Made by a program: the position numbers and the translations under genes. Of a stretch of DNA of 64,000 nt, positions 7,938 through 17,159 are shown one piece after another. The first letter of the stretch is position 1, and each line of letters begins with the position of its first letter. Source of the DNA: an uncultured Flavobacteriales bacterium (GTDB lineage: Bacteria; Bacteroidota; Bacteroidia; Flavobacteriales; Crocinitomicaceae); the NCBI GenBank assembly GCA_946480815.1, contig CAMLLB010000007.1, forward strand, positions 1 through 64,000, in the 5' to 3' direction. The notes below the pieces were generated by a model. The model worked only from the letters and a program-made list of their open reading frames with translations. It was not told the origin of the DNA and ran no database searches.

Positions 7938-8825
7938 ATGAAAAACATTGGAATTGAAAAACCCTGTTCTGAAAACTGGAACAAGATGACTCCGACTGAA
8001 AAAGGAGCTTTCTGCCAAAAATGCGCCAAACAAGTTCATGATTTCAGCAATCAATCTCTCAATGAGATCAAATTGACCTTACTTGAATCAAGTGGCGAAG
8101 CTCTTTGTGTACGCATGACTTCTCAGCAGGAACTGGAATTAAACAGCGAGTTCAGAGCTTGGCTTTCCCATCAAAAACGCAATCCGCAACAACTGTTTAT
8201 TACAGCCTTACTAATCGTTTTCGGCCTCGCATTATTCAGTTGTGAAGACGAACGTGTCCAACAACAAATCGAATCCGTTCAACAAATTGCCCATACAATT
8301 GCAAGCAAAGAAGTCTCAAATTTACAAACAACTTCTATTGAAGCGCAAACCGCACTTCCACCACCTCCAATTGAATTGATTGCCAGAGAAGATTACATCA
8401 TGGGAGCACTGCCCGTTGAATTTGTTCAGGAACCACAACCTATTGAAGAAGTTGAGACTGTGGAAGAGTATGTTTTAGGCGGCGCAGCTTACACCACCGT
8501 TTATCTCGATTTCCTGGAGCAAACCACCACAACTGTTGAAACAGATGAAAATGGTATTCCTTATCCTACGGAATTCAAAGCACTTGCATTTCCGAATCCT
8601 GCAGTTGAAAACACTACCCTGGAAATTCAGGCACCTAAAAAAGAACGCATGGATATCCGATTGTATGATTCAAGCGGGAAGTTTATCCGGGAAATCCATT
8701 CCGGGAAAATACCCCGGGGAACGTTTCGTCAGGTAATTGACCTGAATGAGTTAACCAACGGATTATATCTCATTATTATACAATCGAACGAATTTAAAGA
8801 GACTGTACGGATTGTAAAGAATTGA
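7938..8825 (+). CDS. Cys4 cytosolic module, single membrane segment and T9SS-type tail
   Basis: The product has three parts. The N-terminal 70 residues carry four cysteines, at about C10, C26, C29 and C57, in the pattern PC-x2-NW-x2-M...FC-x2-C-x-K-x-V-x-DFS...C-x-R. This module recurs in Bacteroidota and looks like a zinc or metal knuckle. A hydrophobic segment at about 85-101 ends in 'LALFSC', which looks like a lipobox although it is internal. A Pro-rich, acidic linker leads to a tail beginning 'FPNPAVENTTLEI' and ending 'GLYLIIIQSNEFKETVRIVKN' that looks like a T9SS type A sorting domain. The start could instead be a TTG 42 bases upstream; the ATG is preferred because homologous modules begin just before the first cysteine. 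Confidence 0.7.
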   Translation: MKNIGIEKPCSENWNKMTPTEKGAFCQKCAKQVHDFSNQSLNEIKLTLLESSGEALCVRMTSQQELELNSEFRAWLSHQKRNPQQLFITALLIVFGLALFSCEDERVQQQIESVQQIAHTIASKEVSNLQTTSIEAQTALPPPPIELIAREDYIMGALPVEFVQEPQPIEEVETVEEYVLGGAAYTTVYLDFLEQTTTTVETDENGIPYPTEFKALAFPNPAVENTTLEIQAPKKERMDIRLYDSSGKFIREIHSGKIPRGTFRQVIDLNELTNGLYLIIIQSNEFKETVRIVKN

Positions 8826-8832
8826 AAAAGAA

Positions 8833-8864
8833 AGCGGCCGGACTATTTTAGTTGTCCGACCGCT
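8833..8864 (-). terminator. Intrinsic terminator, minus-strand specific
   Basis: AGCGGCCGGAC and GTCCGACCGCT form an 11-base stem with a 10-base loop. The single C-A mismatch on the plus strand becomes a U-G wobble on the minus strand, and the minus strand continues into CTTTCTTTTTC. It therefore terminates the beta-helix lipoprotein gene ending at 8917, and lies between two convergent genes. GTTA-containing boxes precede it on the minus strand. Confidence 0.7.
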
Positions 8865-8916
8865 CTGCTACCTAACCGTGTTTACTCTTAACTAAATGTG
8901 GGATTCGAGTCATAGT

Positions 8917-10050
8917 TTAGTGAGCTGCGTAAAGGATATATCCTCCTGATACATACGTTTGGGTTTGATAATCCCAAAAGCCATCCCAATCTCCGGTAGC
9001 CGGGATACTTGTATTTCCATCTCCATTGGTATCGCCTCCGTTCGCATCGTCTTTATAAGATGTAAGAATTGCTCCTGCTCCTATATTAACCGTTCTGGAA
9101 CTTCCTCTTGAAATCCCTGAACTGCTATTGCTAAATTTCACAATTACATTCGGACCAATATTTATGGTACCTGTGGCACCACTGCCTCCCCCATTAAAAA
9201 AAACATCTATTACATAAGGAACTTCCGTTATGTTCCAGGAAACGGTTGCATTAGCGGGATTGGTATAGATGTAGGAAAAGATACCATTGCGTGTATTCTT
9301 TTCACTCGGATTGGAAGGATTGTGAAACGTATTTGAGGGATCCAAGGTGTAATATGAATTACAGTAAATAGGTCTGTCATTATCATAAAACACATTGTTT
9401 GTAAAAATCGATACGGAAGGATCACTCATGTAACTCCCTCCATGAAAAGTATATGCAGAAGAAGCACTGCTGTTACTTAAAGTATGTGCAAAAGTACAAT
9501 GATCGAATGTAAAGGAAGCACCTGCAATCGAAATCAATACGGCATTATAGTAGCCTCCATCATTTCTTCCGGCATACAAAACGTCGCAATAAGTAAACGA
9601 ATTCCCATTCCCACCATTGAGATAAATATTGAGCCAATCACCTTTTTGGGGTGAAGTAGCAGTGCCATCTCCGTTGGAATCACCACAATAACTGTCATCT
9701 TTAATGGAAGTAAATGTAATGTGCTGAGAAGCCGTTCCGTTTGCAGTGATTTTTCCAGAGTTAATGACCTGCAGTTTCCCATCCACATCCAGTTTAATAA
9801 TTGCTCCGGGCTCAATAGTCAAAACAGAAGTCACAGTAACATATTCTGTAATAACATACACATTTCCGGCAGACCAGGTTGTTGGCGTGGAAATCGTAAC
9901 GCCAACCGAATTAGGAGTTACCTGAACAACATTACAAGCTGACGGAGCCGGAATTTCCGGTTCTGGCTCGGGATTATTTTTCTTACATGAAATTAACACC
10001 AACAGCAGCAACAAAGACATGTAACTGCCTACTCTTATTCTTTTCTTCAT
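8917..10050 (-). CDS. Surface lipoprotein with predicted right-handed beta-helix
   Basis: A 377-residue lipoprotein: signal peptide, then lipobox ending at Cys ('LVLISC') followed by Lys-Lys-Asn and a Pro-Glu rich linker. The body is rich in Ser, Thr, Gly and Asn with regularly spaced hydrophobics ('GKITANGTASQHITFTS', 'FTYCDVLYAG', 'FTFDHCTFAHTL'), typical of a solenoid beta-helix. A calcium-type loop of form D-x-N-G-D-G-T followed by GDW occurs twice, near the first third and near the C-terminus, suggesting an internal duplication. An ATG 18 bases further upstream is also in frame, but starting at MKKRIR gives a normal lipoprotein signal. Function unknown; polysaccharide binding or cleavage is possible. 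Confidence 0.8.
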   Translation of the reverse strand: MKKRIRVGSYMSLLLLLVLISCKKNNPEPEPEIPAPSACNVVQVTPNSVGVTISTPTTWSAGNVYVITEYVTVTSVLTIEPGAIIKLDVDGKLQVINSGKITANGTASQHITFTSIKDDSYCGDSNGDGTATSPQKGDWLNIYLNGGNGNSFTYCDVLYAGRNDGGYYNAVLISIAGASFTFDHCTFAHTLSNSSASSAYTFHGGSYMSDPSVSIFTNNVFYDNDRPIYCNSYYTLDPSNTFHNPSNPSEKNTRNGIFSYIYTNPANATVSWNITEVPYVIDVFFNGGGSGATGTINIGPNVIVKFSNSSSGISRGSSRTVNIGAGAILTSYKDDANGGDTNGDGNTSIPATGDWDGFWDYQTQTYVSGGYILYAAH

Positions 10051-10118
10051 ATTCGTTGTTTTGAACAAAATTAGTTTGTGAAGAAAGGTGTGTCAATCAA
10101 CCGTTTGGTCCATTTTCA

Positions 10119-10226
10119 TTTCGGCTACGCTCAGTGACCCATGACCTTCCAAAACTAGTTAACCTGTATAGAAGGAGACTGAATGCTTACGCAGGAGCTA
10201 CAGCATAGGCGCAGCGGAGTCGAAGT
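10119..10226. repeat. TTCGGCTACGCTCAG-type dispersed inverted repeat, copy 1
   Basis: TTCGGCTACGCTCAG near 10122 and an inverted, diverged arm (CGCAGCGGAGTCGAAG, 10209-10224) flank about 70 bases. The element abuts the TAG stop of the response regulator gene ending at 10227. Related elements lie at 27338-27365 and 34422-34500, each at the 3' end of a minus-strand gene. Confidence 0.6.
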
Positions 10227-10844
10227 CTACTTTCCGTAGAGTTTATTCACTGCTTCGGTTTTGTTCTGAACCTGCAATTTTTCGTAGATGTGATTTAAAT
10301 GGCGTTTTACCGTGCTGAGGGTGATATTCAATTTGTCGGCAATTTCTTTGTAGAGATAACCTTTACTTAATAAATCGAGTACTTCCCGTTCGCGTTTGGA
10401 GATTAGCTGCAAAACCGGATTCTCAGCCTTACTGAACGACTGTAAAACCTTCCGCGCTATTTTAGGTGACATCGGGCTTCCGCCATCATATAATTCAAGA
10501 ATTGCTTCAACAATCTTTTCAGGTGCGGTATTTTTCAGGATGTACCCGGTAGCACCGGCTTTCAAAGCTTCAAACACCTGGTCATTATCTTCATAGATCG
10601 TGAACATAATAAACTGAATCCCTGCATCCAGGTTCTTTAGTTCAAACACACAGTCAATGCCATTTTTTCCAGGCAAATTGATATCTGTTATAACCACATC
10701 GGGTTTTAGTTTGGGAATCCACTCAATTGCTTCTTCCGCCGTTTCGAAAGAACGAATCCAATGCAGACGCTCATCGCTTTCAATTACCGAACGCAACCCC
10801 TGCTGGATATCCACTATATCTTCTATGATGCAAACACCAATCAT
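10227..10844 (-). CDS. NarL/FixJ-type response regulator
   Basis: A 205-residue two-component response regulator that binds DNA when phosphorylated. The receiver domain covers about residues 1-120, with acid pocket Glu8/Asp9, phospho-acceptor Asp54 in 'VVITDINLPGKNG' and the conserved Lys in 'YILKNT'. A LuxR-type helix-turn-helix occupies about 140-203 ('LISKREREVLDLLSKGYLYKEIADKL'-like region; 'TVKRHLNHIYEKL'). The partner kinase gene lies immediately upstream on the same strand with a 59-base gap, so the two form a cognate pair. Target genes cannot be read from the sequence. Confidence 0.93.
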   Translation of the reverse strand: MIGVCIIEDIVDIQQGLRSVIESDERLHWIRSFETAEEAIEWIPKLKPDVVITDINLPGKNGIDCVFELKNLDAGIQFIMFTIYEDNDQVFEALKAGATGYILKNTAPEKIVEAILELYDGGSPMSPKIARKVLQSFSKAENPVLQLISKREREVLDLLSKGYLYKEIADKLNITLSTVKRHLNHIYEKLQVQNKTEAVNKLYGK

Positions 10845-10903
10845 TTCCCTTACAAATTAAGCACTTTGATAGTTCAGGAACAATGAAACAAACGGTTGAT
10901 TTT

Positions 10904-13900
10904 TCAATTATCAAGAGGTATTTCAAAAATCAACTCTACCCCATCATCACTGTTCTTCAATTCCATTTTTCCGTGTAATCTTCTCGTGCGTTCCTGCATG
11001 GTCTTCATTCCATTTCCTGAGCGATGGTTTTCCGGATTGTTTTTCAATCCTTTTCCGTAATCACGAATTAGGATACGCAGTTGTCCTTTTACCTCAATCC
11101 GAATGAAAACACGTTCCGTTTCAGCATGCTTTACAATATTATGCAACGCTTCCTTGAAGATCAAAAAGACCTGTCTTCGAATTTCACCTGAAATCTGCTG
11201 ATCTTCCGGAAATTCATCCAATTCCATTTGAACATCAATTTTGTTGACATCAAAATACTCCATGGCATAATGCCGTAAATAACTCATCAGGTCGGCCAAT
11301 GAATCATTCTCCACCTTCATGGCCCAAATCAATTCGCTCATGTTTTTGACCAATTCAAGAGATGTTTCATTGATCCGATCGATCTCTGCACGATTCTCTG
11401 TTTTACGAATTGCTTCTTTACTCAAATACGAAATCTTCGTCAAACCGCTTCCCAAATCGTCATGCATATCATATGCAATCCGGTCCCGTTCATTTTGAAC
11501 TGCGCGTTGTTTTTCAAGAATACCTCTTTGTTTCTCGATTTTGCGCAAAAAGTACATCCGGGTAACGAAAAATATCAATCCGGAGATTGCCAGAAAAAGG
11601 AGTGTTTTAAACCACCAGGTACGATACCAGGGAGTTGCAATCTCAAAGCGCAAGGGACTTTTCAAGTACACCCATGTTTTCGTTCCGGGAATTTTACCAC
11701 GCAAATGAAAAATATAAGTCCCATACGGGAGGGATGGAAAGTTTACACTTGAGTTTGTTCCGATTGAAACCCAATTTCCGGATGCTCCTTCCAGCAAATA
11801 ACTGTATTCTATCTTTTCCTTACCAGGGGAATTCAAAGGTGTAAAGGTTAGCTGCACTGTATTCTGGTCCGGTGGAAAATAATAGGACTTCCCGTTTTTC
11901 AACGCTTGTTTTTGATTGGAAACCAGGAACTCATCAATGAAAATCCCAATTTCAAGATGTTTTGTATTCAACAATTTATCGGGAAAGAACTTCAACAGGT
12001 AATTATCACATGCAATCCATAACCTGTTTGTCCGCTTATCAAAATAAGATGACTGATCAAAACGTCCGGACGGAAATCCCGTTTCAACACCATATACCCG
12101 GACTGTTTTCAAATCGGAATTTAAACAAGCCAATCCTTTCTTTGTTCCGATCCACAATCGTTCCTTGTTATCAAAGACCAGGTTGTAAACATAATTCGAT
12201 GGGATTCCCTGCTTTTTTCCGAAAAATGTGATCTTTTTTGTTGCAACATGATAACACACCAACCCACCCCCATCAAAACCTACCCACACATTTCCTTTTT
12301 TGTCGGTTGTTAAACAAAAAATGATACTTTGATGTTGCTTTTCGAAAATAGCAGCAAAATCAACTTCTTCAAAACGATCTTCCTTTTTAATCCAATGTGT
12401 AAGGATTTGTGTCTTATTACTTGAAAACCAAAGATCTCCGTTGGGCGCTTCTGACGAATAGATAAAATAAGATCCGGTAAAAGAAGACTTCGCTTTCGAA
12501 AAATGGCTCACTTGTTTCGTTTTTGGATTGTAGCGCACCAAGCCTCCTCCTGAATTGGCGCTGAACCACCAATCTCCGGAACTGTGTCTCAAGCCCATGG
12601 TTACCAGTTCCGAGCCCATAAAGTAATCCTTTAAGAAAGAAAGTTCCCTGGTTTGACCGGAACGGAGATCTACTGTTTTCAGTATCGTTCCTTTTCCACC
12701 GTGCACCAATTGATATCCATCCCTGAACACAAACCAGGAACCGGATAATTGCTCTTTATGATAGGGAATTGTTTTCTTACTCTTTTCGTTGATCTGATAA
12801 ACCCCATGATTGTATTTAACGGCAAGTATTTCATTCCCGGAAATCCGGCACATATTCATCAGTGGAATATCCGAGCTCAACTTCAAATCCCAATTATCAA
12901 TTAAAGCAGTATTCCTGTTCAGCATACTGAGTCCATTATAGGTAGTGACCCATAAATTTTGAAAGCGATCCAGGAAGATATTATTGGTTTGGTTATCTAC
13001 AATTGAAAAGGGAATTTGTGCATTGTGCGAATACACTGTGGCCTGATGTGTTACCAGGTTCCAGTGAGCGATTCCCATTGTTCCGGAAACCCAAACCCAT
13101 TGCTTGTTATTTTCATCCGGAATAATCTTATTCGGTAATCCGCATAAGTTACTGCTCAGGGAGGCCAAATTCCATGTCCGGATCATTTTCCCTGAATAAT
13201 CTGTCTGAATTAATCCCTGGAAGAAATTTACAAAATACAGGTGTTCCCGAACCCGGTCTACATGTATTAACTCATATCCCGTATTGAACAGGTTCTCAGT
13301 TGGAAGTTCGGGTGAAAATTTCTGAAAACGTCCGGTTTTAAAATCAAACAGAAAGTATTCAAAGATAGAATTGATCACGCATTGGGATGGGGAAAGCATT
13401 TTCAATAGAATCCCATTTCCCTTTTTCTTTAAAGGTGGGGCGATCTTTTGAATGATTTCCAACTGTTTGTTCAGAATGAAAACCGTATCAATGGATGATA
13501 CCGCCAGTGTGTTTTTATCAATCCGGGTAATATCTGCTGTAACCTTTCCCTTCAGACTTTTTACGGGTATCAGTTTCTGAGAAACTGTATTCAATACAAA
13601 AGCCTCTGAATTTCCCAGATTTAAAAGCAGCAGATTCGGAGCATATTCAAAAAATATGCGGGAATTATCCAGTAATTGCTTTTCACCAAGCATTTCACTC
13701 GGATAATAGGATTTAAAATTTGCCCCGTCAAAGCGATTGATTCCACCTTGTGTTGAAATCCAATAAAATCCACGGCTATCCTGTGCAACTCCTGAACAGA
13801 CAGCCTCACACAAACCATCCGACATTCCATAATTGATGAATTGTCCGGTGTTGGCCTGGCCTGATACACAGAGCCAAAATCCAAGAAAGAAAATCAGTAT

Positions 13901-13945
13901 GCAGCACCTATATAACAAACCGTAGTTTTGATTGAGTTTAACCAA
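10904..13945 (-). CDS. Sensor histidine kinase with periplasmic two-component-regulator propeller
   Basis: A 1013-residue sensor. An N-terminal signal or membrane anchor is followed by about 700 residues of beta-propeller with repeated 'W(I/V)(S/G)...G(L/I)(A/S)' blades such as 'GFYWISTQGGINRFDG' and 'NLWVTTYNGLSMLNR'. A Y_Y_Y domain follows ('IEYSYLLEGASGNWVSIG'), then one membrane helix near 785-805. The cytoplasmic HisKA_3 domain has phospho-acceptor His828 in 'YDMHDDLG', and the ATPase domain has the N-box 'HNIVKHAE' and 'GNGMKTMQERTRRLHG'. It phosphorylates the regulator encoded next. The frame opens with TTG at 13945 inside a perfect hairpin; a TTG at 13918 is an alternative that leaves a cleaner signal peptide. 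Confidence 0.9.
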   Translation of the reverse strand: MVKLNQNYGLLYRCCILIFFLGFWLCVSGQANTGQFINYGMSDGLCEAVCSGVAQDSRGFYWISTQGGINRFDGANFKSYYPSEMLGEKQLLDNSRIFFEYAPNLLLLNLGNSEAFVLNTVSQKLIPVKSLKGKVTADITRIDKNTLAVSSIDTVFILNKQLEIIQKIAPPLKKKGNGILLKMLSPSQCVINSIFEYFLFDFKTGRFQKFSPELPTENLFNTGYELIHVDRVREHLYFVNFFQGLIQTDYSGKMIRTWNLASLSSNLCGLPNKIIPDENNKQWVWVSGTMGIAHWNLVTHQATVYSHNAQIPFSIVDNQTNNIFLDRFQNLWVTTYNGLSMLNRNTALIDNWDLKLSSDIPLMNMCRISGNEILAVKYNHGVYQINEKSKKTIPYHKEQLSGSWFVFRDGYQLVHGGKGTILKTVDLRSGQTRELSFLKDYFMGSELVTMGLRHSSGDWWFSANSGGGLVRYNPKTKQVSHFSKAKSSFTGSYFIYSSEAPNGDLWFSSNKTQILTHWIKKEDRFEEVDFAAIFEKQHQSIIFCLTTDKKGNVWVGFDGGGLVCYHVATKKITFFGKKQGIPSNYVYNLVFDNKERLWIGTKKGLACLNSDLKTVRVYGVETGFPSGRFDQSSYFDKRTNRLWIACDNYLLKFFPDKLLNTKHLEIGIFIDEFLVSNQKQALKNGKSYYFPPDQNTVQLTFTPLNSPGKEKIEYSYLLEGASGNWVSIGTNSSVNFPSLPYGTYIFHLRGKIPGTKTWVYLKSPLRFEIATPWYRTWWFKTLLFLAISGLIFFVTRMYFLRKIEKQRGILEKQRAVQNERDRIAYDMHDDLGSGLTKISYLSKEAIRKTENRAEIDRINETSLELVKNMSELIWAMKVENDSLADLMSYLRHYAMEYFDVNKIDVQMELDEFPEDQQISGEIRRQVFLIFKEALHNIVKHAETERVFIRIEVKGQLRILIRDYGKGLKNNPENHRSGNGMKTMQERTRRLHGKMELKNSDDGVELIFEIPLDN

Positions 13946-13956
13946 AACTACGGTTT
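13917..13956 (-). promoter_or_regulatory. Perfect 14-base-stem inverted repeat over the kinase start
   Basis: AAACCGTAGTTTTG (13917-13930) and CAAAACTACGGTTT (13943-13956) are exact reverse complements around a 12-base loop. The element lies 30 bases after the NDH-2 stop and overlaps the first possible start codon of the histidine kinase gene. It may be the NDH-2 terminator, a start-site-masking hairpin in the kinase mRNA, or an operator. The minus strand continues TTTGTTATATAG, a weak U tract. Confidence 0.6.
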
Positions 13957-13987
13957 TAGGAGTTATTTTCTATTATTCAGTTAAAAT

Positions 13988-15262
13988 TCAATCATTACTC
14001 CTAAGAATGTCCCTGTCTTTTTCATCCCGCAGGATTAAGCGTAAAGAAGTATCCCCTGTAATATATCTCCAGGCCCAGTTAAAAAACACCACAATCTTAT
14101 TCCGTATACTTAGAATGAGCATCAGGTGGAGTACCATCCAAACCATCCAGGCAAAATAACCCTGGAATTTGAAATTGGGTAATTCAACAACTGCTTTGTG
14201 CTTTCCAACAGTAGCCATCGTTCCCTTGTCTTTGTATTCGAAAGGAGACATTTTTCCTCCCGACCAGCGTGCACGAAAATTCCTTGCCAGTGTTTTCCCC
14301 TGATTGATCGCTACGTTCGCTAATTGTGGATGCCCTTGCGGATATTTCTCTGTTTCCATATAGGAAATATCTCCAATAGCATAAACATTGGTGTAACCGA
14401 TAATCAATGAGTTTCTGTCAACTGTATAACGTGCTTTAACCATGGTTGCTTTTTCCAGACCCGGTAATACATTTCCCTGAACTCCTGCAGCCCAAATAAC
14501 GGTTTGCGTCGGAATAACTTCCCCGTCCTTCAGAATCAGCTTATGTCCGTCATAAGAAGAAACAACTGTTGATGTTCTGACTTCTACTCCCATCTTTTCC
14601 AAATATTTCCGGGACCATGTCCTGGATTTATCACTCATGGCATTTAATGTATTGGGACTACCTTCAAGTAAAGTGATCTTCAATTTGGAAAAATCGTAAT
14701 GTGGATAATCGTGCGGAAGGACTTTGGTTTTCATTTCCGCAAAAGCGCCGGAAAGTTCCACGCCTGTAGGTCCTGCCCCAACGATCACCAGGTTCATCAG
14801 CTCTTCTTTTTCCTGTTGTGTGTTAACGAACATAATCTTTTCGAACTTGGCAAGAATGGTGTTCCGGATATGGATCGTTTGCTGAGTTGTTTTCATTGCC
14901 AACGTGTATTTTTCGAGATTCGGGTCTCCAAAAAAGTTGGTTTTACATCCGGTGGCAATAACTAACTCATCATAGGAAATCTCTCCCATTGAAGTTTCAA
15001 TGACATTATCTTCCGGCCGGATACGGTTCACGGTCGTGTAACGGAAGTCTACATTTTTCCTGCGCCTGAAAATGGCCCTGAACGGGAAGGAAATATTGGA
15101 AGGTTCCAGGCGTGCGCTTGCCACCTGATAAAACAAGGGTTGAAACATGTGGTGGTTTTGTTTATCCACCAGGACAATTTCACAATCGGACTTAGCCAAT
15201 TTACGGGCGAGATTTAATCCCGCAAAGCCACCACCTATGATGACTATTTTTTTTCGTTCCAT
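13988..15262 (-). CDS. ndh: Type II NADH dehydrogenase (NDH-2)
   Basis: A 424-residue FAD-dependent oxidoreductase that passes electrons from NADH to quinone at the inner membrane without pumping protons. The FAD-binding Rossmann motif 'VIIGGGFAGLNLA' is at the N-terminus, and the NADH-binding motif 'VIVGAGPTGVELSGAFAEM' is near residues 165-180. The quinone-site region 'QGKTLARNF' and a C-terminal hydrophobic anchor ('WMVWMVLHLMLILSI') complete the family layout. The frame could start 18 bases earlier, but beginning at MERKKIVI places the beta strand of the FAD fold at the usual distance. Confidence 0.9.
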   Translation of the reverse strand: MERKKIVIIGGGFAGLNLARKLAKSDCEIVLVDKQNHHMFQPLFYQVASARLEPSNISFPFRAIFRRRKNVDFRYTTVNRIRPEDNVIETSMGEISYDELVIATGCKTNFFGDPNLEKYTLAMKTTQQTIHIRNTILAKFEKIMFVNTQQEKEELMNLVIVGAGPTGVELSGAFAEMKTKVLPHDYPHYDFSKLKITLLEGSPNTLNAMSDKSRTWSRKYLEKMGVEVRTSTVVSSYDGHKLILKDGEVIPTQTVIWAAGVQGNVLPGLEKATMVKARYTVDRNSLIIGYTNVYAIGDISYMETEKYPQGHPQLANVAINQGKTLARNFRARWSGGKMSPFEYKDKGTMATVGKHKAVVELPNFKFQGYFAWMVWMVLHLMLILSIRNKIVVFFNWAWRYITGDTSLRLILRDEKDRDILRSND

Positions 15263-15355
15263 GCCTATGAATTTAAGCAATAATGGGCAGAAAAGTATCT
15301 GTTTAAGCCTCTTTTTGTTTGAAAAAAAACATTTTTTGTGAATCCAATTTTCAAG

Positions 15356-17158
15356 TTATTTAAACTTGAAAATCCGCAATTGCAAGTCCTTGAATTGAAG
15401 TGCTTTTTCCCCCATTACGAAACTGCATTTTACCGAATCTACTTCGCTCCATCTGTGATCAGGAATGATATCAATGCTGATGTTCCGCCAGGTTTTGATC
15501 TTATCAAAGCGTGAACCGGCCATCATATCCTTTCGCTCAAATGCAACTCCTCCTTTGAAGTATTCTGTCATTACAAAAGGATTTTCTCCCTCTGAATTTA
15601 AGTACCCTTTCATAGTGACGCGCAGTCCCACAAATGATTCCGGATCTGCCAGATGAATCCGTTTTGCTGCAAAGGCTTTTTCCGGGAAGAAGTTCTCTCC
15701 TTTATATCCGTAAACTTTCCCAGGGACCAGTAATTCATTTCCTTTGGAAAAATTGATCGGCAAACCAATCTGTACACTATTTGCGGGTAAGGTATCTATG
15801 TCTGAAAAAAACATAAAATTGAACCTTGGGTCTGTTTGCATGAAAACCGTTTTCCACATTCCATAATTCATATAATCATAATGCAGGATTTCTCTTTTTT
15901 TCTGAAACTCATAGGTTTGATAAACCCATACAAACAAACCTACGCTCACAAAAATCAAGATACGGCCCACCACTTTTGCATAATGAGCCAAAAAAGCAAT
16001 TGGAATTACCCAAATACCATAAAAATCGACCATTGCCCGATATCCCAAAGAACCTCCATACCACCAGCACCACCAGGAAGACAATACGTAAGTTGACAAC
16101 AGGATAAAAATCAGGACTCCTGCAAACATGCGCCTGTTTTTGAAAAACATCCAAACCAACCCCGGAATGAGTAACAAAAGAACCGGGCCGTAAATAAAAA
16201 TCCCCTTACGGAACCCGAATAGTGTTTCCCAAAAGTAGGGATCGCTCCAATTGGTAAAACCTTCATCACTGGAATAACTGTTTAGTCTGATCTGTCCCAT
16301 CTGCAGGTAAAAGAACCAAACCTGGATAATTACCGGGATCAGGAACAATACCATCATCAACAAAAGTGTTTTCCATGCTTTGAAGAGTTCTGCGATTCTC
16401 CGTATAAATTCTTTATTCGAAGGAAAGAAGAACGGAATTATGCAAAGGATCAATGCATTCGTTGGGCGGATCATCAGGCAAAGTCCGAACAAAAATCCAA
16501 AAAACAGCAAATTCCTCGTTTTATTCTCCTGGATCCATTTCAGTGCCTGGAGCAGACAAAGATTCACAATAGAGAAACAAAAAAGGTGCGAATACGGAAT
16601 TTCTATATATGTATAATAACTGAAATTTGTTCCCAGTGCCACCGCAAGCACTGCAATATAACAACCGAAATAATCTATTTTCAAGCACCTTAAGAGCAGG
16701 AATAAAGCTATCAAACCTATCATTGCATAAAACCCCATCCCTACATTCAACCAGAATATATACGGCCAGGTGTATCCGTCTGCATCCACTCCAACCAATT
16801 GGGCATGCGTATGTCCGATCAGGAAAAACGGCGTGAGGCACTGAGCTGTCCCGGTAAAGTATTTATCATGGTATGATCCGTCTTTGTTTTTCGTAAGTCC
16901 GTCTTCAAAACCTGCATTCGGGTATTTCAGTCCGATACTGTCGTGAAATGCAAAATTGTTTCCTTCATAGATAAACCATTCCGGCAAGAACGCATAATAT
17001 CCGGCTGCATCTGAGCGAATGGGTGTAGCTTCTTTAGCGGCAGCCCTTGTCCAGCCGTATCTCCTGTCTGATTTTGTTCCGAATAAATAAGTCAACGAAA
17101 GGAACAGTAAGAAAATCATCCATTTCTTAGCCAGGAATTTTTCTATGCTTTGATTCAT
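15356..17158 (-). CDS. Polytopic membrane protein, glycosyltransferase-like (ArnT/PMT style)
   Basis: A 600-residue integral membrane protein with about ten hydrophobic segments over residues 13-415, followed by a soluble C-terminal domain of about 180 residues. An early periplasmic loop contains 'GYYAFLPEWFIYEGN', and a later loop has 'SWWCWWYGGSLGYRAMVDFYG'. Both resemble lipid-linked-sugar glycosyltransferases of the GT-C fold, where the first loop carries catalytic acids. No clear DE or DD pair is evident, so function is inferred only from topology. It begins one base after the aroC stop, so it is likely co-transcribed with aroC. Confidence 0.8.
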   Translation of the reverse strand: MNQSIEKFLAKKWMIFLLFLSLTYLFGTKSDRRYGWTRAAAKEATPIRSDAAGYYAFLPEWFIYEGNNFAFHDSIGLKYPNAGFEDGLTKNKDGSYHDKYFTGTAQCLTPFFLIGHTHAQLVGVDADGYTWPYIFWLNVGMGFYAMIGLIALFLLLRCLKIDYFGCYIAVLAVALGTNFSYYTYIEIPYSHLFCFSIVNLCLLQALKWIQENKTRNLLFFGFLFGLCLMIRPTNALILCIIPFFFPSNKEFIRRIAELFKAWKTLLLMMVLFLIPVIIQVWFFYLQMGQIRLNSYSSDEGFTNWSDPYFWETLFGFRKGIFIYGPVLLLLIPGLVWMFFKNRRMFAGVLIFILLSTYVLSSWWCWWYGGSLGYRAMVDFYGIWVIPIAFLAHYAKVVGRILIFVSVGLFVWVYQTYEFQKKREILHYDYMNYGMWKTVFMQTDPRFNFMFFSDIDTLPANSVQIGLPINFSKGNELLVPGKVYGYKGENFFPEKAFAAKRIHLADPESFVGLRVTMKGYLNSEGENPFVMTEYFKGGVAFERKDMMAGSRFDKIKTWRNISIDIIPDHRWSEVDSVKCSFVMGEKALQFKDLQLRIFKFK

Positions 17159-17159
17159 T

